Source: Actinomycetes bacterium (GTDB lineage Bacteria; Actinomycetota; Acidimicrobiia; Acidimicrobiales; Ilumatobacteraceae). From it: DNA of 64,000 bases. Under the pieces are notes generated by a model that did not search any database, had not been told where the DNA came from, and saw nothing but the letters and a program-made list of their open reading frames with translations. The stretch spans positions 48,878 through 112,877 of the forward strand of contig JAIXWJ010000053.1 in NCBI GenBank assembly GCA_027491335.1, read 5' to 3'. This document shows positions 17,589 through 28,995 of the stretch, piece by piece. The translations under genes were made by a program, and so were the position numbers. Positions within the stretch are counted from its first letter, which is position 1; each line of letters opens with the position of its first letter.

Positions 17589-20038
17589 GCGTCCATGACT
17601 TGACCTCTTCAGAGGCGCTCGCCCGACTGTCGGTGAACGAGAGTTCCGCCGATGCGGCGTGGTTCACCCGTCGCCGTTTCCTGCAAGCGATCGCGGTCGG
17701 CGTGGGCTCCCCGATCGTCTTCGGAGGGCTCGACTCGGGCCTCGGTGGATTCTTCGATCCCGCGGTTGCCGGAGCGCTCGACATCAGTCCGATCGCGAGT
17801 AACGATGGAATCGTCGTGCTCATCGGCATGTATGGCGGCAACGACGGCATCAACACCGTGGTCCCGTACGCGAATCCCGACTACGCGCGTCGCCGTGGGG
17901 CGTTGGCGCTCGATCCTTCGACGGTGTTGCCGATCGACGCGAACATCGGTCTGCACCCGGCATTGGTCGAGGTGAAGCGCCGATACGACATGGGTCAAGT
18001 CGCCGTCGTTCAGGGCGTGGGATATCCGTCGTCCAGCCTCAGTCACTTCGCCTCGATGTATCAATGGATGAACGCCGGTGCGGGGTCGACGACCGCCGGT
18101 ACTGGTTGGGTCGGACGTTGGCTCGACGAATCGGATGGCAACATCCTGCGCGCGGTCACCGTTGGTCAGACTCTTCCGTTGCATCTGCTCGGTCGTCGGC
18201 ATCGAGCCTCGACGGTTGGTTACAACTCGGGCATGTTCGGAACGTCGGCCGATCCGGCATATCGACGTCACTACGACGCATTGCGAAAGTTCTCCGCCAC
18301 TCCATCGGATCGGGGCCCCCTGCACGATTCCATCGCTGGCACCATCGCCCAGCAACTCGATCTCGCCGGGGTGGTGAGCCCGCTCACCACGGCTCCGTTC
18401 CCCGCCGGCGAGTTGCCGGCGAAGATGGAGATGGCGGCCCGCTTGATCAACGCGAACATCCGTTGTCGCGTCCTCGACGTCGGATTCGGTTCGTTCGACA
18501 CGCACGCTAACGAATTGGTCGATCATGGTCGCAAGATGGCCGAGTTCGACGCGGCCATCGCGCGCTTCTACTCGACGTTGAACCCCGCGTTGGTGGGTCG
18601 GGTCACCATCGTCACGTGGTCCGAGTTCGGTCGCACCTTGGCCGGCAACGCCTCGGGTGGCACCGATCACGGAACGTCCAGTTCGTTGTTCGTGATGGGC
18701 GGAAACGTTCGAGGTGGTCTGTACGGCGAGCAACCCTCGTTGGCAGGAACGGCGAACTGGGATCGACCGGTGGCCACCGTCGACTATCGATCGGTGTACA
18801 CCAGCGTGATCGACGGTTGGCTCGGGGGAGGGGCCGCCACGATTCTGGGCTCGAGCTTCGAGAATCTCGGGCTCTTCCGGTCGGCGCCCACCGGATCCTT
18901 CCCCGCGCCGGGTCCGACGACCATCGCGGATCCGGCGACGTACGTGGGCATCGTTCCCCAACGCATCTTCGACTCGCGCAATGCCATCGGCACCACGCGT
19001 CGTCGACGCCTCGGTCCCGGTGAGCGAGTGGCGATCACGGTGGCCGGGGTCGGTGCGATTCCCGCGAACGGGGTGGTGAGCGTGGCCGTCAACATCACCT
19101 CCACCGACGCCACCAGCGACTCGTACCTAACGGCATGGCCGTCGGATCGACCGCAGCCCGACACCTCGAACCTGAACCCGCGGCCGGGTCGCACCGTGCC
19201 GAACTTCGCCCTCGTCACCTTGGGTGCCGACGGAACGATCTCGCTCTTCAACGAGCGTGGATCCGGGCACGTGTTGGTCGACGTCGTCGGGTACTGCACG
19301 GCATCGGGAGGTTCGGGGTTCGTTCCGTTGGCGCCGACTCGCATCATGGACTCGCGTTCGGGAGTCGGTGTGCCCAGTGGTCGCATCGGACCGGGGCGCG
19401 TCGTGGAGTTGATGGTCGCCGGTGCCGGTGGTGTGCCCGCGCAAGGCGCCGATGTGGCGATCCTCAACATCACGGCCACCGGAGCCGATGCCGAATCGTT
19501 CGTCACGGTGTGGCCCACGGGTGCGTCGATGCCCGACGCATCGACGCTCAACATGTCACGCGACCGAACGGTGCCGAATCTGGTGTTCGCCCGCGTGGGA
19601 AGTGGTGGACGAGTCAGCCTTTACAACTCCAACGGATCAACGCACCTCATCGCGGACGTGGTGGGTTGTTTCTCCGCGAACAGCAACGTGAAGTTCGTGT
19701 CGGTCGCTCCCACGAGAATCCTCGACACTCGGCGGAACCTGGGTGCGGTGGGGCCGGTCACGAACCGTCCCGTGGCGTTGTCCGTGCCCGGACTCCCTTC
19801 CGGAACCGTCGCGTTGATGCTGAACGTGACCGCCACCGCTCCGACCACCGAGAGTTACGCCACCGTGTGGGCTTCGGGTCGCGCGCAGCCGGAAACCTCG
19901 AATCTGAATTACACCCCCGGCGACACCGTGGCCAACGCGGTGATCGCCGAAATCGGCTCCGATGGGCGAATTCAATTCGTCAATGCCTTCGGTTCGGTGC
20001 AGTTGATCGCCGACCTCGTCGGCTACTTCGTCGCCTGA
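17585..20038 (+). CDS. Tat-exported DUF1501 protein with three C-terminal beta repeats
   Basis: An 817-residue exported protein. A twin-arginine signal TRRRFLQAIAVG begins at residue 28. Residues 75-430 are the DUF1501 domain (sulfatase/alkaline-phosphatase-like fold): IGMYGGNDGINTVVPY, VTWSEFGRTLAGNASGGTDH and SSSLFVMGGNVRGGLYG. The rest is three tandem repeats of about 115-120 residues (455-573, 579-697, 705-817), each opening with R-I-x-D-(S/T)-R and closing with (V/I)-x-D-(V/L)-V-G-(Y/C). Such repeats are common on cell-surface proteins of Acidimicrobiia and are probably cell-wall or glycan modules (inference). ATG 17585 overlaps the DUF1800 stop, showing coupled translation. Confidence 0.88.
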   Translation: MSVHDLTSSEALARLSVNESSADAAWFTRRRFLQAIAVGVGSPIVFGGLDSGLGGFFDPAVAGALDISPIASNDGIVVLIGMYGGNDGINTVVPYANPDYARRRGALALDPSTVLPIDANIGLHPALVEVKRRYDMGQVAVVQGVGYPSSSLSHFASMYQWMNAGAGSTTAGTGWVGRWLDESDGNILRAVTVGQTLPLHLLGRRHRASTVGYNSGMFGTSADPAYRRHYDALRKFSATPSDRGPLHDSIAGTIAQQLDLAGVVSPLTTAPFPAGELPAKMEMAARLINANIRCRVLDVGFGSFDTHANELVDHGRKMAEFDAAIARFYSTLNPALVGRVTIVTWSEFGRTLAGNASGGTDHGTSSSLFVMGGNVRGGLYGEQPSLAGTANWDRPVATVDYRSVYTSVIDGWLGGGAATILGSSFENLGLFRSAPTGSFPAPGPTTIADPATYVGIVPQRIFDSRNAIGTTRRRRLGPGERVAITVAGVGAIPANGVVSVAVNITSTDATSDSYLTAWPSDRPQPDTSNLNPRPGRTVPNFALVTLGADGTISLFNERGSGHVLVDVVGYCTASGGSGFVPLAPTRIMDSRSGVGVPSGRIGPGRVVELMVAGAGGVPAQGADVAILNITATGADAESFVTVWPTGASMPDASTLNMSRDRTVPNLVFARVGSGGRVSLYNSNGSTHLIADVVGCFSANSNVKFVSVAPTRILDTRRNLGAVGPVTNRPVALSVPGLPSGTVALMLNVTATAPTTESYATVWASGRAQPETSNLNYTPGDTVANAVIAEIGSDGRIQFVNAFGSVQLIADLVGYFVA

Positions 20039-20066
20039 CCGCGACCTCCGCTCGTATCCTGCTGGG

Positions 20067-21065
20067 GTGTCCGCACCCATGGATCCCGAGGTTCGCGCCC
20101 GACTGCTCGGCCTCAAGTTGCACGCCCTCGTGCGCGAGCACTTCGGCGACATGGAACCCGAGGCCCAAGCCGGACTCAGCGTCGGCGCCGCCTCCAGCCA
20201 CGGCGACACGGCGTGGGTGCTCATCGAGGAGCACACCGAACGTGGCTTGGGCGTGGCACTGGCTTGGGCCTCCAAACGAGCCGTTTCCACCGTGCACGTT
20301 CTGGCGGCCGATCACACGGCAACGTTGGCTCGACGCGCCACGCAGTTCGTCACCGACGTGAAGGTGTGGAAGGTCGATGGCATCGCCATCACTCCCGCGG
20401 CTCCCGAATCGTTGTTGCCCGAGCCGACTCCGTCGTCCGATCACCTCGCCTTCGTGGACACCATTCGTCAGAGTGGTGCCGACGTCGTCGTCGAACACGG
20501 TGTGGTCACCGGTGAGGTGGTGGGCCTCGAGGTGTGTCGCGTGGTGGACGATCCGGTCACAGGTGCGCATCGTCTCGAGGTGGGAGTCGGAGAGCACGAT
20601 CGCGAGGCGTTCGCGATGATGCACGGCGACACGCCCACCACGGCGTCGTTGAAGCGCATCGTCGACGTCGTCGCGCGCCATCGCGCCGAGGGAGCCGACC
20701 CGCATCCGCTGAACCGACTCGGGGCCGAACGAGCTCTACGCGCCCGCGTGATCGCGAATCCGGGCCTCGTGGGGGCCCGCGAACTGCACGCGGTGGCCTC
20801 TCCCACGCCGCGTCCGAATTTGAAGGACCCGATTCCGTGCGTGGCCGTGGGCATCACCAACGAAGGTGCGCCGATGGTGGCGGTCTTCTCCACCGGCATC
20901 GATCTCGACGTCGTTCCTTTCGCCGCCGACGCTCGGGTCTTTCACGAGTCCACCATCGGCAAAGACTGCGAACTCGTCGTGGTCGTGCCCGCTCGTGACG
21001 CGTCGCCGGTGACCGTGCGGATGGCCGATCTGTTGCGTCGTCCGGCGCGCATCGTCGGACTGTAA
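20067..21065 (+). CDS. Conserved hypothetical cytoplasmic protein
   Basis: A 332-residue soluble protein I do not recognise. It has no signal peptide or long hydrophobic segment. Residues 1-170 look like an alpha/beta domain with TLARRATQFVTDVKVWKVDG; the C-terminal part holds PNLKDPIPCVAVGITNEGAP and a beta-rich end (IGKDCELVVVVPARD). GTG 20067 has TATCCT six bases upstream (20055-20060) and no ribosome binding site, so it is read as leaderless; ATG 20079 is an alternative. It lies between the DUF1501 gene and prfA, inside the otherwise conserved translation block. Confidence 0.75.
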   Translation: MSAPMDPEVRARLLGLKLHALVREHFGDMEPEAQAGLSVGAASSHGDTAWVLIEEHTERGLGVALAWASKRAVSTVHVLAADHTATLARRATQFVTDVKVWKVDGIAITPAAPESLLPEPTPSSDHLAFVDTIRQSGADVVVEHGVVTGEVVGLEVCRVVDDPVTGAHRLEVGVGEHDREAFAMMHGDTPTTASLKRIVDVVARHRAEGADPHPLNRLGAERALRARVIANPGLVGARELHAVASPTPRPNLKDPIPCVAVGITNEGAPMVAVFSTGIDLDVVPFAADARVFHESTIGKDCELVVVVPARDASPVTVRMADLLRRPARIVGL

Positions 21066-21095
21066 GCAGCCGAACCGGGCCTAGCCTGAGGCGAT

Positions 21096-22166
<1,071 letters not shown>

Positions 22167-22170
22167 TCTC

Positions 22171-23043
22171 GTGTCGGACGTCGACCGCCCGATCACCTGG
22201 CGCGAACTTCTCGCCGAGACCGCGGCCGTGCTCGGCGAACGGCCTCCGGCGCGTTGGTTGTGCGAGACCGCGTGCGGCTTGCAAGGTGACGAGTTCATGG
22301 CGGCGCTCGACGAAGCGGCCACCGAACGCATGGTGGGGCAATTGGACGCCATGGTCGCTCGCTATCGATCGGGTGAACCGCTCGCGTACGTCATGGGTAG
22401 TTGGTCCTTTCGCACCATCGACCTCATGATCGATCGTCGCGTGCTGATCCCGCGACCGGAGACGGAATGGGTCACCGAGAAAGCCATCGAGATCGCTCGG
22501 GGATGCGGACCAGCCAGATTGGTGGCCGATCTCGGAACGGGTTCGGGCGCGATCGGACTGTCGATGGCGGCCGAGTTGCCACTCAGCGGCACGGAGGTGT
22601 GGCTCACCGACGCATCGACCGATGCCCTCGACGTGGCTCGGGCCAACGCCGCGGGACTCGGACGATCCGCGGCCAACGTTCGCTTCGCTCACGGGTCCTG
22701 GTTCTCGGCGTTGGCCGACGAATTGCGCGGGCGCTTCGATGTGATCGTCAGCAATCCTCCCTACATCGATGTCGACGACTCCGAGGTGCAGGAGTCGGTG
22801 CGCGAGTGGGAGCCGTCGGCGGCCCTTTTTTCGCACGATGGTGGTCTGGCCGACATCGCCACGATCGTCACCGAAGCGCCGCTTTGGTTGCGACCCGGCG
22901 GATCACTCGTCCTGGAGATCGGCCATCGACAGGGTGACGACGTGTCGCGCATGTTGAACGACTCCGGCTTCGTCGATGTGGATGTTTTGCCGGACCTCGC
23001 CGGTCGCCCGCGCGTGGCGATCGGTCGAACCGTGTCCTTCTGA
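22171..23043 (+). CDS. prmC: Release factor glutamine N5-methyltransferase
   Basis: A 290-residue SAM-dependent enzyme that methylates the Gln of the GGQ motif of RF1 and RF2. It has an N-terminal helical RF-binding domain, YVMGSWSFRTIDLMIDRRVL, IPRPETEW, the SAM loop VADLGTGSGAIGLS near residue 115 and the catalytic NPPY in VIVSNPPYIDV near residue 195. GTG 22171 follows the prfA stop by four bases, so the pair is an operon. Confidence 0.95.
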   Translation: MSDVDRPITWRELLAETAAVLGERPPARWLCETACGLQGDEFMAALDEAATERMVGQLDAMVARYRSGEPLAYVMGSWSFRTIDLMIDRRVLIPRPETEWVTEKAIEIARGCGPARLVADLGTGSGAIGLSMAAELPLSGTEVWLTDASTDALDVARANAAGLGRSAANVRFAHGSWFSALADELRGRFDVIVSNPPYIDVDDSEVQESVREWEPSAALFSHDGGLADIATIVTEAPLWLRPGGSLVLEIGHRQGDDVSRMLNDSGFVDVDVLPDLAGRPRVAIGRTVSF

Positions 23044-23067
23044 GCAACCGCAACTAGGGTCGCGGGC

Positions 23068-23535
23068 ATGGCGAACAAGCGATCCTCCATCAACATGACT
23101 CCGACCGAGATCGACGCGTATCTCGAGGAGCAGAAGGTTCTGAACATCGCGTCCATCGGACCGACCGGACACCCGCACTTGGTGGCCATGTGGTACGTGG
23201 TGATGGATGGCAAGGTCACCTTTTGGACGTTCGGCAAGAGCCAGAAGATCGTGAACCTGCGTCGCAACGCCAAGATCACCGGCCTCATCGAGAGCGGCGA
23301 GACCTACGAGCAATTGAAGGGTCTCGAACTGGTGGGCACCGCGCGCCTCATCGAGGATTACGACACGGTGCTGGCCATCGGCAAGGCCGTGGGTCTGAAG
23401 TACAACGGCGAGGGCGCCATCAGCGACGCCGCTCTGCCGTTCCTCGAGGCTCAGGCCAAGAAGCGCATCGGTATTCAGATCGACGTCGAGAGCGTCGTGT
23501 CGTGGGACCACTCGAAGATCGGTGGCGGATACTGA
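23068..23535 (+). CDS. Pyridoxamine-phosphate-oxidase-like (PPOX/split-barrel) flavoprotein
   Basis: A 155-residue split-barrel protein of the PPOX family, which in Actinomycetota binds F420 or FMN. Signs are MTPTEIDAYLEEQKVLNIAS at the N-terminus, HPHLVAMWYVVMDGKVTFWT near 37-56, and RRNAKITGLIESGETY near 68-83. Likely a small F420H2- or FMN-dependent reductase, or an anti-oxidant binding protein; substrate unknown. ATG 23068 has TAGGGT seven bases upstream (23055-23060), a leaderless promoter. It converges with the MocR gene. Confidence 0.8.
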   Translation: MANKRSSINMTPTEIDAYLEEQKVLNIASIGPTGHPHLVAMWYVVMDGKVTFWTFGKSQKIVNLRRNAKITGLIESGETYEQLKGLELVGTARLIEDYDTVLAIGKAVGLKYNGEGAISDAALPFLEAQAKKRIGIQIDVESVVSWDHSKIGGGY

Positions 23536-23569
23536 GTATCCGCTCGCGACGCGACCGTTTCGGACGCGA

Positions 23570-24940
23570 CTAACGCTGTCCGCGTCGGGCCTCACCCGAC
23601 GAGACGGCCGCCGAGGCCACCGCTTCGGCGACGCCGACGATGTCGGTGTTCGGACCGAGCAGTCCAACCGTCACGCGCAACGAATCCGGATGCTCCAACA
23701 CGAGGAACGGTTCACCGGGTGCGGCACCGATTCCTTGCGCGGCCAGCGCCATCAACGCCGATCTTTCGTTGGCGACGCGCACCCACAAGTTGATTCCGTC
23801 GGTGCCGGTCGTGTGCACGTTGCGTCGATTCAGGATCTCGACCACCGTTCGGCGCCGTTTCGCGTATTCCTCGCGCGATCGTGCGAGTGCGTCGAGTGTG
23901 CCGTGATCGTCGAGCAGTTCCAGGAGCACCGCCTGCAGGATGCGACTGCTCCAGCCCGGTCCGAGCAGGCGACGGTTCGCGGCCCGACTGATGACGTCGC
24001 CGGAACCTCCGACGGCCGCCAACCGAAGATCGGGCCCGTGGCTCTTGGAGTAGCTGCGAATGTGCACGGTGCGACCGGGCAAGTGGCGTCCGATGCTGTG
24101 CAATTCGCCCGAAGCAATGTCGCCGGCGTGGTCGTCCTCGATGACGGTCACCGTGGAAGCCACGCACGATGCGGCGATGGTGGCCGCGACGTCGGCGGCT
24201 CGGCGCGCCGACATGTTCACACCGGTGGGGTTCTGCGCCCGTGGTTGCAAGAAGACCGCCGACGGCGCTTGCTCGAGGGCGAGGCGCAATCCGTCGGTGT
24301 CGATGCCCTCGTCGTCGAGGGGCACACCGATCACCTCGACGCCGATCTGCTCCAACAAGTCGAGAAGAGGCGGAAACGTTGGGTGTTCGACCACCACGCG
24401 GTCGCCGAGTCGCACCACCACCTGGGTGATGCGATCGAGGGCATCCATGGCTCCGTCGACCACCGTGATCTCCTCGGGCACGAACGGCCAACGCGCCCGC
24501 AGAGCCTCGTCCAGTTCGGGAAGAACCGGTTGGTCGAGATAGCTGCTCGTGAGCGTGCGGTTGCTGACGTTGGCCAACGCGGCGCTCAGATCGGGCAACA
24601 GCGCGGAGTCCGGTGTTCCGGTGGAGAGATCGAGCGAGAAGTGACCACGGTGTTCGCCGTCGGCCGCGATGCGCCGGTACCGGCGAGGCCCGCCGGGACC
24701 CGTGGGCTGTCGCACGAAGGTGCCGTTGCGCCCGAGGGTCTCGATCGCCCCCACGTCGGCCAAGGTTCGCCACGCCTCACCAACCGTCGTGGGGGAGACC
24801 CCCAAGCGGCGCGATAGTTGGCGAACGGTGGGAAGGCGTGTTCCGACGTCGAGGTCGCCCGCGGAGACCATGCGACCGATCGCGGTGGCGATTCCGCGCG
24901 CACTGCGATCGGTGATGTTGGAGGTGATGTCGTCGAGCAT
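23570..24940 (-). CDS. MocR/PdxR-type regulator (GntR winged helix fused to aminotransferase fold)
   Basis: A 456-residue transcription factor. Residues 1-80 are a GntR winged helix (GTRLPTVRQLSRRLGVSPTT, GTFVRQP). Residues 95-450 have the fold of a type I aminotransferase, including FLQPRAQNPTGVNMS and the PLP lysine in RSYSKSHGPDLRLAAVGG. MocR proteins bind PLP or its imines and sense amino compounds such as GABA or taurine. It is divergent from the pyrimidine/beta-alanine operon starting at 25103, and the space between holds TGTCA half-sites; control of that operon, possibly in response to beta-alanine, is inferred from this. Confidence 0.88.
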   Translation of the reverse strand: MLDDITSNITDRSARGIATAIGRMVSAGDLDVGTRLPTVRQLSRRLGVSPTTVGEAWRTLADVGAIETLGRNGTFVRQPTGPGGPRRYRRIAADGEHRGHFSLDLSTGTPDSALLPDLSAALANVSNRTLTSSYLDQPVLPELDEALRARWPFVPEEITVVDGAMDALDRITQVVVRLGDRVVVEHPTFPPLLDLLEQIGVEVIGVPLDDEGIDTDGLRLALEQAPSAVFLQPRAQNPTGVNMSARRAADVAATIAASCVASTVTVIEDDHAGDIASGELHSIGRHLPGRTVHIRSYSKSHGPDLRLAAVGGSGDVISRAANRRLLGPGWSSRILQAVLLELLDDHGTLDALARSREEYAKRRRTVVEILNRRNVHTTGTDGINLWVRVANERSALMALAAQGIGAAPGEPFLVLEHPDSLRVTVGLLGPNTDIVGVAEAVASAAVSSGEARRGQR

Positions 24941-24968
24941 GTGATTCGTGATGGCGAAAGGATTGTCC

Positions 24969-25023
24969 TGTCACAATAATGACATTGTTCCCATCATCGT
25001 GTGTCAATTACCCTGAGATGTCA
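24969..25023. promoter_or_regulatory. Cluster of TGTCA half-sites between the MocR gene and the pyrimidine operon
   Basis: Four copies: TGTCA at 24969-24973, its complement TGACA at 24980-24984 (together TGTCA-CAATAA-TGACA), TGTCA at 25002-25006 and TGTCA at 25019-25023. Local AT content is high for this genome. MocR regulators often bind several spaced half-sites in a divergent promoter, which fits this layout. Confidence 0.5.
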
Positions 25024-25102
25024 CGACGTCCGTGACGCACGACGCGCCCGAGTGCACGACGATCGTTCACGCCGAACACCACGACGAGATATGGGGAGAG
25101 TC

Positions 25103-25954
25103 ATGACAGGTTCACAGGACACCGTTCGCGCCGCTTTGCTGCAGACCGATTGGACCGGGTCCAAGGACACCATGATCGACAAGCACGAAGCCGCGGTGCA
25201 CGAAGCCGCCAAGCTGGGTGCGCAGGTCATGTGTTTCCAGGAGCTGTTCTACGGTCCGTACTTCTGTCAGGTGCAGGACGCCGAGTACTACGGCTACACC
25301 GAGTACATCCCCGACGGACCCACCACCCAGCGTTTCCAGAGCATCGCCAAGGAAACCGGCATGGTGTTGGTGCTGCCCATGTACGAGGTCACCCAGCCCG
25401 GCGTGTACTACAACACCGCCGCGGTCATCGACGCCGACGGCAAGTACTTGGGCAAGTACCGCAAGCAGCACATCCCGCAGGTGAAGGGCTTCTTCGAGAA
25501 GTTCTATTTCAAGCCCGGCAACGGCGGGTACCCGGTCTTCGAGACCGCGGTCGGTCCGGTGGGCGTCTACATCTGCTACGACCGCCACTTCCCCGAGGGC
25601 TGGCGCGCACTGGGCCTGAACGGCGCCCAGATCGTCTTCAACCCCTCGGCCACGCACCGCGGACTGAGCGAATACATCTGGAAGGTCGAGCAGCCGGCCG
25701 CCGCGGTGGCCAACATCTATTACGTGGGAGCCATCAACCGCGTCGGTATCGAGCCCCTCGGCGAGAACGATTTCTATGGCCAGAGCTATTTCGTGGATCC
25801 GGAGGGCAAGTTCGTCGGACCGCAGGGAGACCCCTACAAGCACGAGCTGATCGTCCGCGACCTGGACATGAAGAAGCTGCGCGAGGTGCGCGATCGGTGG
25901 GCGTTCTACCGCGACCGTCGTCCCGACGCCTACGACGATCTCGTGGCCGACTGA
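25103..25954 (+). CDS. Beta-ureidopropionase / N-carbamoyl amidase (nitrilase superfamily)
   Basis: A 283-residue nitrilase-fold amidase. The catalytic triad is visible: Glu47 in CFQELFYGPYF, Lys at about 121 in KYRKQHIPQ, and Cys158 in YICYDRHFPEGWR. The closest role in this context is hydrolysis of N-carbamoyl-beta-alanine to beta-alanine, CO2 and ammonia (reductive pyrimidine degradation); N-carbamoylputrescine hydrolysis is the main alternative. ATG 25103 has GGGGAGAG upstream; the in-frame ATG 25091 would leave no binding site. It is the first gene of the operon, 64 bases before the dihydropyrimidinase. Confidence 0.88.
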   Translation: MTGSQDTVRAALLQTDWTGSKDTMIDKHEAAVHEAAKLGAQVMCFQELFYGPYFCQVQDAEYYGYTEYIPDGPTTQRFQSIAKETGMVLVLPMYEVTQPGVYYNTAAVIDADGKYLGKYRKQHIPQVKGFFEKFYFKPGNGGYPVFETAVGPVGVYICYDRHFPEGWRALGLNGAQIVFNPSATHRGLSEYIWKVEQPAAAVANIYYVGAINRVGIEPLGENDFYGQSYFVDPEGKFVGPQGDPYKHELIVRDLDMKKLREVRDRWAFYRDRRPDAYDDLVAD

Positions 25955-26018
25955 ATTCTTTCGCCGAATTCGGCAAACTGACTCGTAAGTACGCCAGACA
26001 CGACCAAGGGGAGGGGCT

Positions 26019-27467
26019 ATGGCCAAGGTACTGATCAAGAACGGAAAGGTGATCTCGCCGACCGGAGTGCACGAGAACGACGTGCTCATCGAGGGCGAGA
26101 AGGTTTCCGCGGTGGGGGCGAGGGGATACTTCGCCGGAGCCGAGCAGGGTTGCGACAAAGTCATCGACGCGGCGGGCAAGTACGTGCTTCCCGGTGGAGT
26201 CGACGTGCACACGCACATGGAACTTCCCTTCGGTGGCACCTTCGCGAGCGACACGTTCGAGACCGGTACCCGTGCGGCCGCGTGGGGTGGCGTCACCACC
26301 ATCATCGACATGGCCGTGCAGCGGTACGGCGAGAACGTGTACGACGGTTTGGCCGAATGGCACCGAAAGGCCGAGGGCGAATGCGCCATCGACTACGCCT
26401 TCCACCAGATCATCGGTGGTGTCGACGAGAAGTCGCTGAAGGACATGGTCAGTTTGGTGAACAACGAGGGAATCACCTCGTTCAAGTTGTTCATGGCCTA
26501 TCCGGGCGTGTTCTACAGCGATGACGGCCAGATCCTGCGCGCGATGCAGACCGCGGCCGATTGTGGCGCGATGATCATGATGCACGCGGAGAACGGCATC
26601 GCCATCGACGTGTTGGTCCAGCAGGCTCTGGCGCGCGGCGAGACCGATCCCAAGTACCACTCGTTCACGCGTCCCTCGCCACTGGAGGCCGAGGCCACGC
26701 ACCGCGCGATCATCCTCTCGCAGATCGCGGGCAACGTGCCGTTGTACATCGTGCACATGTCGGCCGGTGACGCCCTCAACGAAGTGGCCGCCGCGCGTCA
26801 TCACGGGCGCAACGTCTTCGCCGAGACCTGCCCGCAGTACCTCTACATGACGGTCGAAGAGACTCTCGCCAAGCCCGGCTTCGAGGGCGCGAAGTGGGTC
26901 TGCAGCACGCCGATTCGTTCGCGCGACAACGATCCCCACTACGTCGGTCAGATGGGCCACGGTCACCAGGGCGATCTGTGGAAGGGCCTGCGCATGAACG
27001 AGCTGGCCGTCGTGTCCACCGACCACTGCCCCTTCTGCATGAAGGACCAGAAGGAACTGGGCCTCGGAAACTTCGCCGCCATTCCGAACGGAATCGGCAG
27101 CGTCGAGCACCGCATGGAACTGCTGTACCAGGGTGTCGTGGCCGGTGAAATCTCGCTCGAGCGTTGGGTCGAAACCTGCTGCACCACTCCGGCGCGCATG
27201 TTCGGCATGTACCCGCAAAAGGGCATCATCGCTCCGGGCGCCGACGCGGACGTGTTGGTCTGGGATCCGAACAACAAGACCAAGATCGGCATCAACGACA
27301 AGCACCACATGAACATGGACCACTCCGCGTGGGAGGGCTATGTCATCGACGGAAAGGTCGACACCGTTCTGTCGCGCGGCACCGTGATCGTGGAGAACGA
27401 TCAGTACATCGGCCGCAAGGGTCATGGTCGCTACATCAAGCGCGGCCTGTCGCAGTACCTCGTCTGA
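26019..27467 (+). CDS. hydA: Dihydropyrimidinase (D-hydantoinase)
   Basis: A 482-residue cyclic amidohydrolase that opens dihydrouracil or dihydrothymine to the N-carbamoyl amino acid. The metal site is visible: GGVDVHTHMELPFGG near residue 58, the lysine to be carbamylated in ITSFKLFMAYPG near 152, MMHAENG near 187, and TDHCPF near 335. The ending VWDPNNKTKIG is typical. A GGGGAGG ribosome binding site precedes ATG 26019. Its product is the substrate of the amidase encoded upstream, so the two form consecutive steps. Confidence 0.93.
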   Translation: MAKVLIKNGKVISPTGVHENDVLIEGEKVSAVGARGYFAGAEQGCDKVIDAAGKYVLPGGVDVHTHMELPFGGTFASDTFETGTRAAAWGGVTTIIDMAVQRYGENVYDGLAEWHRKAEGECAIDYAFHQIIGGVDEKSLKDMVSLVNNEGITSFKLFMAYPGVFYSDDGQILRAMQTAADCGAMIMMHAENGIAIDVLVQQALARGETDPKYHSFTRPSPLEAEATHRAIILSQIAGNVPLYIVHMSAGDALNEVAAARHHGRNVFAETCPQYLYMTVEETLAKPGFEGAKWVCSTPIRSRDNDPHYVGQMGHGHQGDLWKGLRMNELAVVSTDHCPFCMKDQKELGLGNFAAIPNGIGSVEHRMELLYQGVVAGEISLERWVETCCTTPARMFGMYPQKGIIAPGADADVLVWDPNNKTKIGINDKHHMNMDHSAWEGYVIDGKVDTVLSRGTVIVENDQYIGRKGHGRYIKRGLSQYLV

Positions 27468-27493
27468 AATCCCCCCACCAGCAAGGAGAAACC

Positions 27494-28978
<1,485 letters not shown>

Positions 28979-28995
28979 GAGAACAGGACACCTCG

